In this document: positions 6,124-12,221 of the stretch, one piece after another
How the letters are laid out: each line of letters opens with the position of its first letter
Numbering within the stretch: the first letter of the stretch is position 1
Program-made: the position numbers and the translations under genes
Assembly (NCBI GenBank): GCA_050725495.1
Contig: JBOHHM010000236.1
Coordinates: 1-12,221 of the forward strand
Direction: 5' to 3'
Origin: JBOHHM01 sp050725495
GTDB lineage: Bacteria; Pseudomonadota; Gammaproteobacteria; Burkholderiales; Burkholderiaceae_C
Length of the DNA stretch: 12,221 nucleotides
Notes under the pieces: generated by a model
What the model was told of the DNA's origin: nothing
The model's input: the letters and a program-made list of their open reading frames with translations, nothing else
Database searches by the model: none

Positions 6124-7509
6124 TCACCCCCGCATCACCGCCTCAATTTCATCGGCCTTCACCGGCACGCCGCGCGTGATCAGCTCGCAGCCGCTCTCGG
6201 TCACGATCGCGTCGTCTTCGATGCGGATGCCGATGTGGTGGAAGGGCTCGGGCACGCCCTCGGCCGGGCGCACATAGAGGCCGGGCTCGATGGTCAGCGC
6301 CATGCCGGGTTGCAGGATGCGGCTGGGGCGGTTCTTGATGACTTCGTTGCTCAGCGGGTCGCGGCGCTCGCTGATCTCGCCGAGCTGCGACGGCTCGACA
6401 TAGCTGCCGCAGTCATGGACGTCCATGCCGATCCAGTGGCCGGTGCGGTGCATGTAGAACTGGAAGTAGGCGCGGCTCTCGATCACGTCGTCCAGCGTGC
6501 CGACCTTGTTGGCGTCGAGCAGGCCGACATCGAGCATGCCCTGCGCCAGCACCTTGACGCTGGCTTCGTGCGGGTCGGTGAAGCGTGCGCCGGCTTTCGT
6601 GGCGGCCACGGCCGCCTCCTGGCTGGCCAGCACCAGCTCGTAGAGCGTGCGCTGCGGGCCGCTGAACCTGCCGTTGGCCGGGAAGGTGCGCGTGATGTCG
6701 CTGGCGTAGCCGTCGAGCTCGCAGCCGGCGTCGATCAGCACGAGCTCGCCCGCGCGCACCGGTGCGGCGTCGGCGCGGTAGTGCAGCACGCAGGCGTTGG
6801 CGCCGGCGGCGACGATCGAGCCATAGGCCGGGGCCTGCGAGCCCTGGCGGCGGAACTCGTGCAGCAGCTCGGCGTCGAGGTGGTATTCGCGCACTTCCTG
6901 GCCTGCGCGCAGCATGCGGGCCGACAGTTGCATCGCGCGCACATGGGCGCCGGCGCTGATCCGGGCGGCGCGGCGCATGGTGTCCTGCTCGTGGGCGTCC
7001 TTGATCAGCCGCATCTCGTCGACGATGGCGCACAGGTCGCGCTGCTGTTCGGGGCACAGGGCGCCAAAGCGCACGCGGGCGCGCACCTGGTTGAGCCAGC
7101 CGTCGATGCGCGACTCCAGCCCCCTGTGGGTGGCGAACGGGTACCAGACCGTGCCGCGGTTTTCCAGCAGTTTCGGAATCTGTGCATCGAGTTCCGCTGT
7201 CGAAAATGCAGCATCCACGCCGAGCATGGCCGGTGCCGCATCGGGCCCCAGGCGCAAGCCGTCCCAGATCTCGCGCTCCAGGTCCTTGGGCGCGCAAAAC
7301 AGCGTGGACTGGCCGTCGCCCGTGATCACGAGCCAGGCGTTGGGCTCGGCAAAGCCGCTCAGGTAGTAGAAATAGCTGTCGTGCCGGTACAGGAAGTCGC
7401 TGTCGCGGTTGCGCTGGCGCTCGGGCGCAGTGGGCAGGATGGCGATGCCGTCTTTTCCGAGTTGGGCGGCCACGCGGGCGCGGCGCTGGGCATGGACTGA
7501 GGTGTTCAT
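6124..7509 (-). CDS. pepP: Xaa-Pro aminopeptidase (aminopeptidase P, M24B)
   Basis: This cytoplasmic metalloenzyme removes an N-terminal residue that precedes proline. The 461-aa protein has the N-terminal AMP_N domain (about 1-140, with RNRDSDFLYRHDSYFYYLSGF) and the pita-bread M24 domain. All five metal ligands are visible: D260 and D271 in LIDAGCELDGYASDITRTF, H358 in HRTGHWIGMDVHD, E408 in LTIEPGLYV and E431 in GIRIEDD. The first two have the same numbers as in E. coli PepP, and the later ones are shifted by an insertion around SERRDPLSNEVIKNR. The length is close to the family norm. The start is the ATG at 7509, without a clear ribosome binding site. The glucokinase-regulator gene ends 60 bp upstream on the same strand, so some read-through is possible; no functional link is evident. 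Confidence 0.96.
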   Translation of the reverse strand: MNTSVHAQRRARVAAQLGKDGIAILPTAPERQRNRDSDFLYRHDSYFYYLSGFAEPNAWLVITGDGQSTLFCAPKDLEREIWDGLRLGPDAAPAMLGVDAAFSTAELDAQIPKLLENRGTVWYPFATHRGLESRIDGWLNQVRARVRFGALCPEQQRDLCAIVDEMRLIKDAHEQDTMRRAARISAGAHVRAMQLSARMLRAGQEVREYHLDAELLHEFRRQGSQAPAYGSIVAAGANACVLHYRADAAPVRAGELVLIDAGCELDGYASDITRTFPANGRFSGPQRTLYELVLASQEAAVAATKAGARFTDPHEASVKVLAQGMLDVGLLDANKVGTLDDVIESRAYFQFYMHRTGHWIGMDVHDCGSYVEPSQLGEISERRDPLSNEVIKNRPSRILQPGMALTIEPGLYVRPAEGVPEPFHHIGIRIEDDAIVTESGCELITRGVPVKADEIEAVMRG

Positions 7510-7569
7510 GCAGCGATGCTAGCAAGTTTGAGCCCCGGTCGCCCGTTCGGGGGGCGTAGCGGGCGGGGC

Positions 7570-9465
7570 CTATTCGCTGTCGAGGGCCAGCGGCGCCACC
7601 AGCTCGGTGTGGGCCGTGAGCGCGAGCGGCAGGCGCGGCGCGCTCGGGCCATCGTGCCGCATCATGGCGCCTTGTGCCTGGCGTACCGACAGGCCCACGG
7701 CCAGAATGTCGATCAGCGCCAGATGGATGATGCGCGAAATCATGGGCATATAGGCTTCATGCGTTTCCAGATGCGGGTCGGTTTCCAGCGCCACGTCGGC
7801 CATGCGTGCCAGCGGCGAACCTGCCCGGGTGATGGCCATCACGGTCGCGCCGGCGCGCTGGGCCTGTTCGACCGCGCTCAGCAGCTCGCTGGGGGTGCCG
7901 GTGCGCGAGAGCACCAGCATCACATCGTCCGGCCCGAGCTGGGCGGCGGTGAACTTTTGCAAATAGGTGTCGGTGTGCGCCAGCGTCGGCAGGCCCAGGC
8001 GCAGGAATTTGCTCTGCGCGTCGTGGGCCACCACCGCCCACTGGCCCACGGCGTAGATGTCGACTCGCTGCGCTCCCTGCAGCCGGGTGATGGCCTGCTC
8101 CAGCGCGGCCACGTTCAGGTTCTCACGCGCTTGCAGCATGGCCGAAATGGTGTTGTCCATCACCTTGACGCCGAACTGGGCGGCCGTATCGCCCAGCTCC
8201 ACCTCGCTGTGCGACACGGGAATGGTGCCGGTCATGCCGGTGGCCAGGCGCAGCTTGAACTCCGGCAGGCCGGCAAAGCCCAGCGTGCGGCAAAAGCGGA
8301 TCACGGTGGGCTCGCTGACCTGGGCCAGCCGGGCAATTTCGGCCACCGGCGCGTTGACCACGGTTCGGGCCTGTTCGAGCACGGCGGCGGCCACGCGCCG
8401 CTCGGCTTGCGACAGCGTGGGCTGCAGCTGCCGGATGCGGTCGAGCAGCTGGCTCTCCCCGCTGCGGCGGCGCAGTTCGTCGGACAGGATGGCGCTCACA
8501 CCCAGAAAGGCCGGGTGCTCGGTGGTGATCAGGTAGGTCGGGATGCGCGCCAGGTAGGAGGCAAAACGGCCCTTGGCCTCGAAGCGCGCGCGAAACAGCG
8601 CCTGGTCAAACAGCTCGCCCAGCTTGGGTACGACACCACCGCCCAGATACACCCCGCCGAGCGCGCCCAGTGTCAGCGCCACATTGCCCGCCATGCCGCC
8701 CAGCAGGCCGCTGAACACCCGAAGACTGGCGGCGCAGCGTGCGTTGTCGGGGCCGGCCGCCGCGTTGCGCGCCAGCTCGGTGATGGCGGCCGGCTCCAGC
8801 GGCGCGGCCTCCAGGCCGTCGATCGCCGCCAGCGCCCGGTAGATCAGCGCCAGCCCCGGCCCGGAAATCAGCCGCTCGGCCGAGACATGGCCCAGTTCGC
8901 GCTGCGCAAACTGCAGCACGGCCAGTTCCAGCGTGTCGGACGGCGCGAAGCTGACATGGCCGCCCTCGCTGCCCAGCGAGATCCAGCCGTCTTCGGTCGG
9001 GATCAGGCCGGACACACCCAGGCCGGTCCCGGCGCCCACCAGGCCAATCACACCCTTGGCCTGCGGCGCGCCGCCGCCGATCTGCACATATTGGCCGGTC
9101 TTCAAGTGCGGCAGCGACATCGCCAGCGCGGTGAAATCGTTGACCACCAGCAGTGTCTCAAACCCCAGCGCGCGACGGGTGGCCTCGATCGAGAACTCCC
9201 AGTGGTGGTTGGTCATGCGCACGCGGTCGCCATCCACCGGGTTGGCGATGGCAATCGCCGCATGACGCAGGCGGGGCCGACCCGTTTGCGCCAGATAGGC
9301 CTCCACGGCCGCTTGCAGGTGGGGATAGTCCGCGCAGGGCAGGACCCGCGCCTGCTCGAACTGCCCAGGGCCGGTTTCGAGGGCAAAGCGGGCATTCGTG
9401 CCGCCAATGTCGGCCAGCAGGCGCACAGCGTCTGCGCCGGGTGCTTGTAATGAAACTACGTCCAT
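7570..9465 (-). CDS. glk: Bifunctional glucokinase / RpiR (HexR-type) transcriptional regulator
   Basis: From the ATG at 9465 the product has 631 residues and two parts. Residues about 12-330 are a bacterial ROK-unrelated glucokinase: LLADIGGTNARFAL (phosphate binding), VVNDFTALAMS with the catalytic Asp, LVGAGTGLGVSGLI, EGGHVSFAPSD and GGGVVPKLGELF. It phosphorylates glucose with ATP. The rest is an RpiR regulator: an HTH (LSQAERRVAAAVLEQ, then IARLAQVSEPTVIRFCRTLG) and a SIS sugar-phosphate domain (VDIYAVGQWAVVAHDAQSKF, then VLSRTGTPSEL). This fusion is known in Burkholderiales. By analogy with HexR the SIS domain may sense KDPG of the Entner-Doudoroff pathway. The ATG is preferred over the TTG at 9474 because AAGG (9476-9479) lies 10 nt before it. 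It is divergent from a sugar ABC transporter, and operator-like repeats lie in its promoter and first codons. Confidence 0.95.
   Translation of the reverse strand: MDVVSLQAPGADAVRLLADIGGTNARFALETGPGQFEQARVLPCADYPHLQAAVEAYLAQTGRPRLRHAAIAIANPVDGDRVRMTNHHWEFSIEATRRALGFETLLVVNDFTALAMSLPHLKTGQYVQIGGGAPQAKGVIGLVGAGTGLGVSGLIPTEDGWISLGSEGGHVSFAPSDTLELAVLQFAQRELGHVSAERLISGPGLALIYRALAAIDGLEAAPLEPAAITELARNAAAGPDNARCAASLRVFSGLLGGMAGNVALTLGALGGVYLGGGVVPKLGELFDQALFRARFEAKGRFASYLARIPTYLITTEHPAFLGVSAILSDELRRRSGESQLLDRIRQLQPTLSQAERRVAAAVLEQARTVVNAPVAEIARLAQVSEPTVIRFCRTLGFAGLPEFKLRLATGMTGTIPVSHSEVELGDTAAQFGVKVMDNTISAMLQARENLNVAALEQAITRLQGAQRVDIYAVGQWAVVAHDAQSKFLRLGLPTLAHTDTYLQKFTAAQLGPDDVMLVLSRTGTPSELLSAVEQAQRAGATVMAITRAGSPLARMADVALETDPHLETHEAYMPMISRIIHLALIDILAVGLSVRQAQGAMMRHDGPSAPRLPLALTAHTELVAPLALDSE
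9446..9460. promoter_or_regulatory. Candidate HexR-type operator A, inside the first codons of the fusion gene
   Basis: TGTAATGAAACTACG fits TGTARTNNNACTAC, the same pattern as operator D at 9540-9554 and of the general shape described for HexR sites in proteobacteria. It covers codons 2-7 of the glucokinase-regulator gene, downstream of its candidate promoter, so binding there could block elongation or pair with an upstream site. That the two best matches in the region have identical spacing supports the call; actual binding is inferred. Confidence 0.5.
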
Positions 9466-9478
9466 GATGATCAAACCT

Positions 9479-9519
9479 TGTAGTTTTCGAATTAGAACAA
9501 AGAAAATGTAGCACTACAA
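9479..9519 (-). promoter_or_regulatory. Candidate promoter of the glucokinase-regulator gene, with operator half-sites B and C
   Basis: Read on the minus strand, TTGTAG (9514-9519) and TCTAAT (9491-9496) are separated by 17 bp. The -10 box matches the consensus at five of six positions, the -35 at three. Site C, TGTAGCACTACA (9507-9518), is a perfect 5-bp inverted repeat with a 2-bp spacer and overlaps the -35. Site B (9479-9493) carries one TGTAGT half and overlaps the -10. This arrangement would suit autorepression. The transcript would start near 9484, leaving a short leader with AAGG before the ATG. Confidence 0.5.
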
Positions 9520-9527
9520 CAAAAAAA

Positions 9528-9556
9528 TTGACACAGATTTGTAGTTTGACTACTAT
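9528..9556 (+). promoter_or_regulatory. Promoter of the sugar ABC transporter operon
   Basis: A perfect -35 box TTGACA (9528-9533) is followed at exactly 17 bp by TACTAT (9551-9556), a four-of-six match to the -10 box. It follows an A7 tract (9521-9527) and sits in AT-rich DNA (27% GC in the counted line 9481-9540) between GC-rich genes. Transcription would start near 9563, giving a leader of about 87 nt before the binding-protein gene. Confidence 0.7.
9540..9554. promoter_or_regulatory. Candidate HexR-type operator D over the transporter promoter
   Basis: TGTAGTTTGACTACT contains the perfect inverted repeat GTAGT-TTG-ACTAC. It covers the right half of the spacer and the first bases of the -10 box of the transporter promoter, so a bound regulator would exclude RNA polymerase. 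Its likely ligand is the RpiR half of the divergent glucokinase fusion protein. Confidence 0.6.
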
Positions 9557-9617
9557 TCCGCCAGGTCGACCAGATTCAGGCCTCCGTGGACTGCCCCTGG
9601 CAACCGCTGTTTTTCAC

Positions 9618-9653
9618 ATGAATTCCCGAAACCGATACGAGGTAGACAAATGA
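9618..9653 (+). CDS. Possible 11-residue leader peptide ORF overlapping the transporter start
   Basis: In the leader of the transporter mRNA, ATG at 9618 opens an 11-codon frame (MNSRNRYEVDK). Its TGA stop (9651-9653) overlaps the ATG of the binding-protein gene as ATGA. Such overlaps often couple translation. The ribosome binding site of the downstream gene (GAGG, 9639-9642) lies inside this frame. No Shine-Dalgarno sequence is seen before the ATG at 9618, so translation is uncertain and the overlap may be chance. Confidence 0.25.
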   Translation: MNSRNRYEVDK

Positions 9654-10885
9654 AATTGCGCAAACTGGCCACCGCCCTGCTGGCTCTGGGTTTGGCGGCG
9701 GCTGTACAGGCCGCCGAAGTCGAAGTGCTGCACTGGTGGACTTCAGGTGGTGAAGCCAAATCGGCGGCCGAACTCAAAAAACTGCTCGAAGCCCAGGGCC
9801 ATCGCTGGAAGGATTTTGCCGTGGCCGGCGGCGGCGGCGACGCGGCGATGACCGCGCTGAAGGCGCGCGTGGTGGCGGGCAACCCGCCGGTGGCGGCCCA
9901 GATCAAGGGCCCGTCCATCCAGGAATGGGCGCGCGAGGGCGTGCTGGGCAACATCGACGCGGCGGCGTCCGACTGGGACAAGCTGCTGCCCCCGGTGGTT
10001 GCCAGCGTCATGAAATACAAGGGTCACTACGTGGCCGCCCCGGTCAACGTGCACCGCGTGAACTGGCTGTGGATCAACCAGGCCGCGTTGGCCAAGGCCG
10101 GCGGCAAGGCGCCCACCACCTGGGACGAGTTTTTCAAGCTGGCCGACGCCTTCAAGGCCCAGGGCCTGGTTCCCATCGCGCACGGCGGCCAGCCTTGGCA
10201 GGACGCCACGGTGTTCGAGTCGGTGGCGCTGGGCGTGGGCGGGGCGGACTTCTACAAAAAGGCGTTCATCCAGCTCGACCCGGCGACCCTGTCGGGGCCG
10301 ACCATGACCCAGGTGTTCGATACGCTGGCCAAGCTCAAGACCTACATCGACAAGGATGCGGCCGGCCGCGACTGGAACCTGGCCACGGCCATGGTCATCA
10401 ACAACAAGGCCGGCATGCAGTTCATGGGCGACTGGGCCAAGGGCGAGTTCACCAGCGCCGGCAAGGTCTCGGGCAGGGACTACGCCTGCGTGGCCGCCCC
10501 CGGCACGGCCCAGGCCTACACCTTCAACATCGACTCGTTTGCGATGTTCAAGCAGCAGGCGGCCGACAAGACCAAGGGCCAGCTGGACCTGGCGAGCGCC
10601 ATTCTTAGCCCCGGTTTCCAGGAGGTGTTCAACCTGAACAAGGGTTCGATCCCGGTGCGTCCAGGCGTTTCCCGGGACAAGTTCGACCCCTGCGCGCTGA
10701 AGTCGATGGACGACTTCGCCAGCACCGCCAAAGGCGGCGGACTCGTGCCTTCGTTTGCCCATGGCATGGCGATTCCGGCAGCGGCCCAGGGCGCCATTCA
10801 GGACGTGGCGGCGCGCTTCATGAATACCCGCATGAGCAGCAAGGACGCCGTGCTAGCCCTGGCCAAGGCCGCCAAGGCCAAGTAA
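9650..10885 (+). CDS. gtsA: Sugar ABC transporter, periplasmic substrate-binding protein (glucose/mannose type, GtsA-like)
   Basis: This 411-aa family 1 solute-binding protein has a Sec signal peptide (about 1-22: MKLRKLATALLALGLAAA, then VQAA) without a lipobox, so the mature protein is free in the periplasm. The mature N-terminus EVEVLHWWTSGGEAKSA, the INQAALAKAGGKAPTTWDEF segment and FMGDWAKGEF are characteristic of glucose/mannose binding proteins of the Gts type. The start is firm: GAGG lies 7 nt before the ATG. Two permease genes follow on the same strand, and the divergent neighbour encodes a glucokinase-HexR fusion. Glucose or a close sugar is therefore the likely ligand, as in the Gts systems of pseudomonads. 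Specificity cannot be proved from sequence alone. Expression is probably controlled by the operator over its promoter (9540-9554). Confidence 0.93.
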   Translation: MKLRKLATALLALGLAAAVQAAEVEVLHWWTSGGEAKSAAELKKLLEAQGHRWKDFAVAGGGGDAAMTALKARVVAGNPPVAAQIKGPSIQEWAREGVLGNIDAAASDWDKLLPPVVASVMKYKGHYVAAPVNVHRVNWLWINQAALAKAGGKAPTTWDEFFKLADAFKAQGLVPIAHGGQPWQDATVFESVALGVGGADFYKKAFIQLDPATLSGPTMTQVFDTLAKLKTYIDKDAAGRDWNLATAMVINNKAGMQFMGDWAKGEFTSAGKVSGRDYACVAAPGTAQAYTFNIDSFAMFKQQAADKTKGQLDLASAILSPGFQEVFNLNKGSIPVRPGVSRDKFDPCALKSMDDFASTAKGGGLVPSFAHGMAIPAAAQGAIQDVAARFMNTRMSSKDAVLALAKAAKAK

Positions 10886-10923
10886 GCGAGCCCAGGCGCC
10901 AAGCCGAGCTGAACCGAGCTTTT

Positions 10924-10950
10924 GCCGCCGCGGCTCACGGCCGTGGCGGC
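10924..10950 (+). other. Intercistronic stem-loop between binding-protein and permease genes
   Basis: GCCGCCGCGG (10924-10933) pairs with CCGTGGCGGC (10941-10950) as a 10-bp stem with one G-U pair and a 7-nt loop. There is no U-run after it, so it is not a classical terminator. It lies in the 82-bp gap after the binding-protein stop. Stem-loops there commonly protect the upstream mRNA and let the binding protein be made in excess over the permeases. Confidence 0.55.
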
Positions 10951-10967
10951 ACCTCCTTACCACGCCC

Positions 10968-11873
10968 ATGAACATGACCTCTCCTCCCAGCTCTGGCTGG
11001 GCCGACCGCTGGCTGCCTCGACTGGTGCTCTCCCCCAGTCTGGCGGCGGCCCTGATCTTCATCTACGGCTTCATCCTCATCACCGGGGGCTTGTCGCTGA
11101 CCGAAAGCCGCCTGCTGCCGAATTGGGAATGGGCCGGCGTCGACCGCTACCTGGAGCTGTTCGACAACGAGCGCTGGTGGCAGTCGGCGCGCAATCTCGG
11201 CGTCTTCGGCCTGCTGTTCATCGGCATCAGCCTGGCGGCGGGGCTGGGTCTGGCGATCCTGCTGGACCAGCGCATCCGCTTCGAAGGCTTTCTGCGCTCG
11301 GTCTACCTGTATCCGATGGCGCTGTCCTTTGTCGTCACCGGCACGGCCTGGAAATGGATTCTGAACCCCGGCCTGGGACTGGAGAAACTGATGCACGACC
11401 TCGGCTTTGCCGCCTTCAGCTTCGACTGGCTGGTCAACCCGGACCGGGCGATCTACACGGTCGTCATCGCCGGGGTCTGGCAGTCCTGCGGTTTTGCCAT
11501 GGCGCTGTTCCTGGCCGGACTGCGCGGGGTCGACAGCGAGATCATCAAGGCCGCGCAGGTCGACGGCGCGTCCATGCCCACCATCTACCGGCGCATCGTG
11601 CTGCCGGCCATGCGCCCGGTGTTCTTCTCGGTCACGCTGATCCTGGCCCACATCGCGATCAAGAGCTTCGACCTGGTGATGGCGCTCACCGGCGGCGGCC
11701 CCGGCACGGCCAGCGACGTGCCGGCGGTCTTCATGTACCAGTTCTCCTTCACGCGCGGCCAGCTGGGCCTGGGGGCCGCTGCCTCCATGATGATGCTGAT
11801 GACGGTGGTGGCCATCGCCGTGCCGCTGATGTATGGCGAGGCGCGCAGCTCGCGCACCGGGGGGGCAGCATGA
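10968..11873 (+). CDS. gtsB: Sugar ABC transporter permease 1 (GtsB-like)
   Basis: This 301-aa inner-membrane protein has about six transmembrane segments, the first near residues 22-42 (SLAAALIFIYGFILITGGLSL). It carries the ABC permease EAA loop in the form EIIKAAQVDGASMPTIYRRI followed by VLPAMRP, which docks the ATPase. The LILAHIAIKSFDLVMALTGG segment and the late GPGTASDVPAVFMYQ are typical of family 1 sugar permeases (MalF-type position) and of Gts systems. The start is ATG at 10968 without a clear ribosome binding site; ATG at 10974 is an alternative. It follows the binding-protein gene after a stem-loop, and its stop overlaps the next start as ATGA (11870-11873), which indicates translational coupling with the second permease. 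Confidence 0.93.
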   Translation: MNMTSPPSSGWADRWLPRLVLSPSLAAALIFIYGFILITGGLSLTESRLLPNWEWAGVDRYLELFDNERWWQSARNLGVFGLLFIGISLAAGLGLAILLDQRIRFEGFLRSVYLYPMALSFVVTGTAWKWILNPGLGLEKLMHDLGFAAFSFDWLVNPDRAIYTVVIAGVWQSCGFAMALFLAGLRGVDSEIIKAAQVDGASMPTIYRRIVLPAMRPVFFSVTLILAHIAIKSFDLVMALTGGGPGTASDVPAVFMYQFSFTRGQLGLGAAASMMMLMTVVAIAVPLMYGEARSSRTGGAA

Positions 11874-12010
11874 GCGCCGCGCCGGGCCGCCCCAAGCAAG
11901 CGAACGCCTCCTCGGGAGGCAGCGCCGCACATGCAATGGCAAGCGTGGAGGCTGGCCTCATGAGTGCCGCGCCGAGCGGCCTCAAGCCGGGCTACGCTCC
12001 CTCGGGGGCC
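11870..12010 (+). repeat. Two-copy 90-bp tandem repeat with hairpins at the gtsB/gtsC junction
   Basis: Unit 1 begins at 11870 and unit 2 at 11960, exactly 90 bp apart. Over the first 51 bases 38 are identical. Unit 1 carries the perfect hairpin GCCTCC-TCG-GGAGGC (11906-11920). Unit 2 has the matching CCC-TCG-GGG stem around 11998-12008. The style (GCCGGGCCGCCCCAAG followed by a CCTCGGG hairpin) resembles a dispersed intergenic palindrome I recall from Comamonadaceae genomes; this is memory, not a search. Both units are read in frame in the permease leader. Confidence 0.6.
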
Positions 12011-12221
12011 GTCCCGAGCGCGCCTGCCCTCGCCGACGCGCTCCGGCCCACGCTCGCGCGCATCGCCATTTACGCGGCGCTCGTCGCCGTGGCGCTGCTG
12101 GCGCTGGTGCCGCTGTATGTGATGCTGTCGACCTCGCTCAAGCCGCTGGACGAGGTGCGGGCCGGCAACCTGCTGGCGCTGCCGCGCTCGCCCACGATCG
12201 AGCCCTGGCTGGCGGCCTGGA
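11870..12221 (+). CDS. gtsC: Sugar ABC transporter permease 2 (GtsC-like), N-terminal part
   Basis: The gene runs off the window. Its first 117 codons give an unusual low-complexity leader of about 60 residues, then the first transmembrane segment (RIAIYAALVAVALLALVPLY) and VMLSTSLKPLDEVRAGNLL, which is the normal beginning of MalG-type sugar permeases. The start at 11870 overlaps the first permease stop by ATGA. A second in-frame ATG at 11960 is preceded by GGAG (11947-11950) at 9 nt. The leader is encoded by two 90-bp repeat units, each beginning ATGAG-GCCGCGCCG, so the true start is uncertain: after 11962 no ATG, GTG or TTG is seen before the membrane segment. With the first permease and an ATPase (expected downstream) it would form the uptake channel. 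Confidence 0.88.
   Translation, partial: MSAAPGRPKQANASSGGSAAHAMASVEAGLMSAAPSGLKPGYAPSGAVPSAPALADALRPTLARIAIYAALVAVALLALVPLYVMLSTSLKPLDEVRAGNLLALPRSPTIEPWLAAW

Noticed and set aside
6043..7500. Long plus-strand open frame opposite pepP
   Set aside because: It is an antisense shadow of a GC-rich gene: the minus-strand frame has all five M24 metal ligands, while this one is rich in Ala, Val, His and Gln with no domain.
6413..7525. Second minus-strand frame overlapping pepP
   Set aside because: It is Arg/Pro-rich out-of-frame reading of the same gene without recognisable motifs.
7528..7569. GC-rich inverted repeat between the glucokinase-regulator and pepP genes as a terminator
   Set aside because: Arms are irregular and no U-run follows on either strand; it may be another degenerate copy of the GC-rich repeat, but similarity is too weak to claim.
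7516..9450. Very long plus-strand open frame opposite the glucokinase-regulator gene
   Set aside because: Composition is that of a GC-rich antisense frame and shows no motifs; the minus-strand frame reads through two complete domains.
1..12221. CRISPR arrays, tRNA or rRNA genes, transposases, defence gene clusters
   Set aside because: No regularly spaced repeats, tRNA-like cloverleaf, rRNA motif or transposase/nuclease signature was seen.

Overview
The window looks like the chromosome of a betaproteobacterium, most likely Burkholderiales and probably Comamonadaceae. The evidence is the GC-rich coding sequence, a glucokinase fused to an RpiR/HexR-type regulator next to a Gts-like sugar ABC transporter, and a GC-rich palindromic repeat of a style I associate with that family. 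The assignment rests on recognition of gene families, not on a database search.

Left part (1-2359): the C-terminal part of a dihydropyrimidinase/D-hydantoinase, followed on the same strand by a GntR/FCD regulator, then a convergent enoyl-CoA hydratase-like crotonase whose 3' end overlaps the regulator gene by 13 bp. The regulator probably controls the pyrimidine/hydantoin gene upstream of it.

Middle part (about 2360-6123): three minus-strand genes in DNA of visibly lower GC (one counted 60-base line is 53% GC, against 68% in a pepP line). They encode an exported RNase Z-like metallo-beta-lactamase-fold hydrolase, a LysR regulator and an orphan P-loop kinase related to thymidylate kinase. They are separated by unusually long non-coding stretches, one of which holds what looks like a frameshifted MORN-repeat remnant. 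I read this block as acquired DNA, although no integrase or flanking repeat is visible.

Right part (6124-12221): pepP (Xaa-Pro aminopeptidase) and, upstream of it on the minus strand, the glucokinase-RpiR/HexR fusion. Divergent from the fusion gene is a sugar ABC transporter operon: periplasmic binding protein, first permease, and a second permease cut by the window end. The roughly 185-bp divergent control region is AT-rich. It carries a TTGACA-17-TACTAT promoter for the transporter, a candidate promoter for the fusion gene, and several TGTAGT-N3-ACTACA-type inverted repeats lying on these promoters and in the first codons of the fusion gene. The simplest model is that sugar enters through the transporter, is phosphorylated by the glucokinase half, and flows through the Entner-Doudoroff pathway, while the HexR half, by analogy sensing KDPG, represses both its own gene and the transporter.

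The most interesting points are the dense operator layout in this region, an 11-codon leader ORF overlapping the transporter start by ATGA, a translated 90-bp tandem repeat at the N-terminus of the second permease, and the low-GC block with its orphan kinase and MORN remnant.
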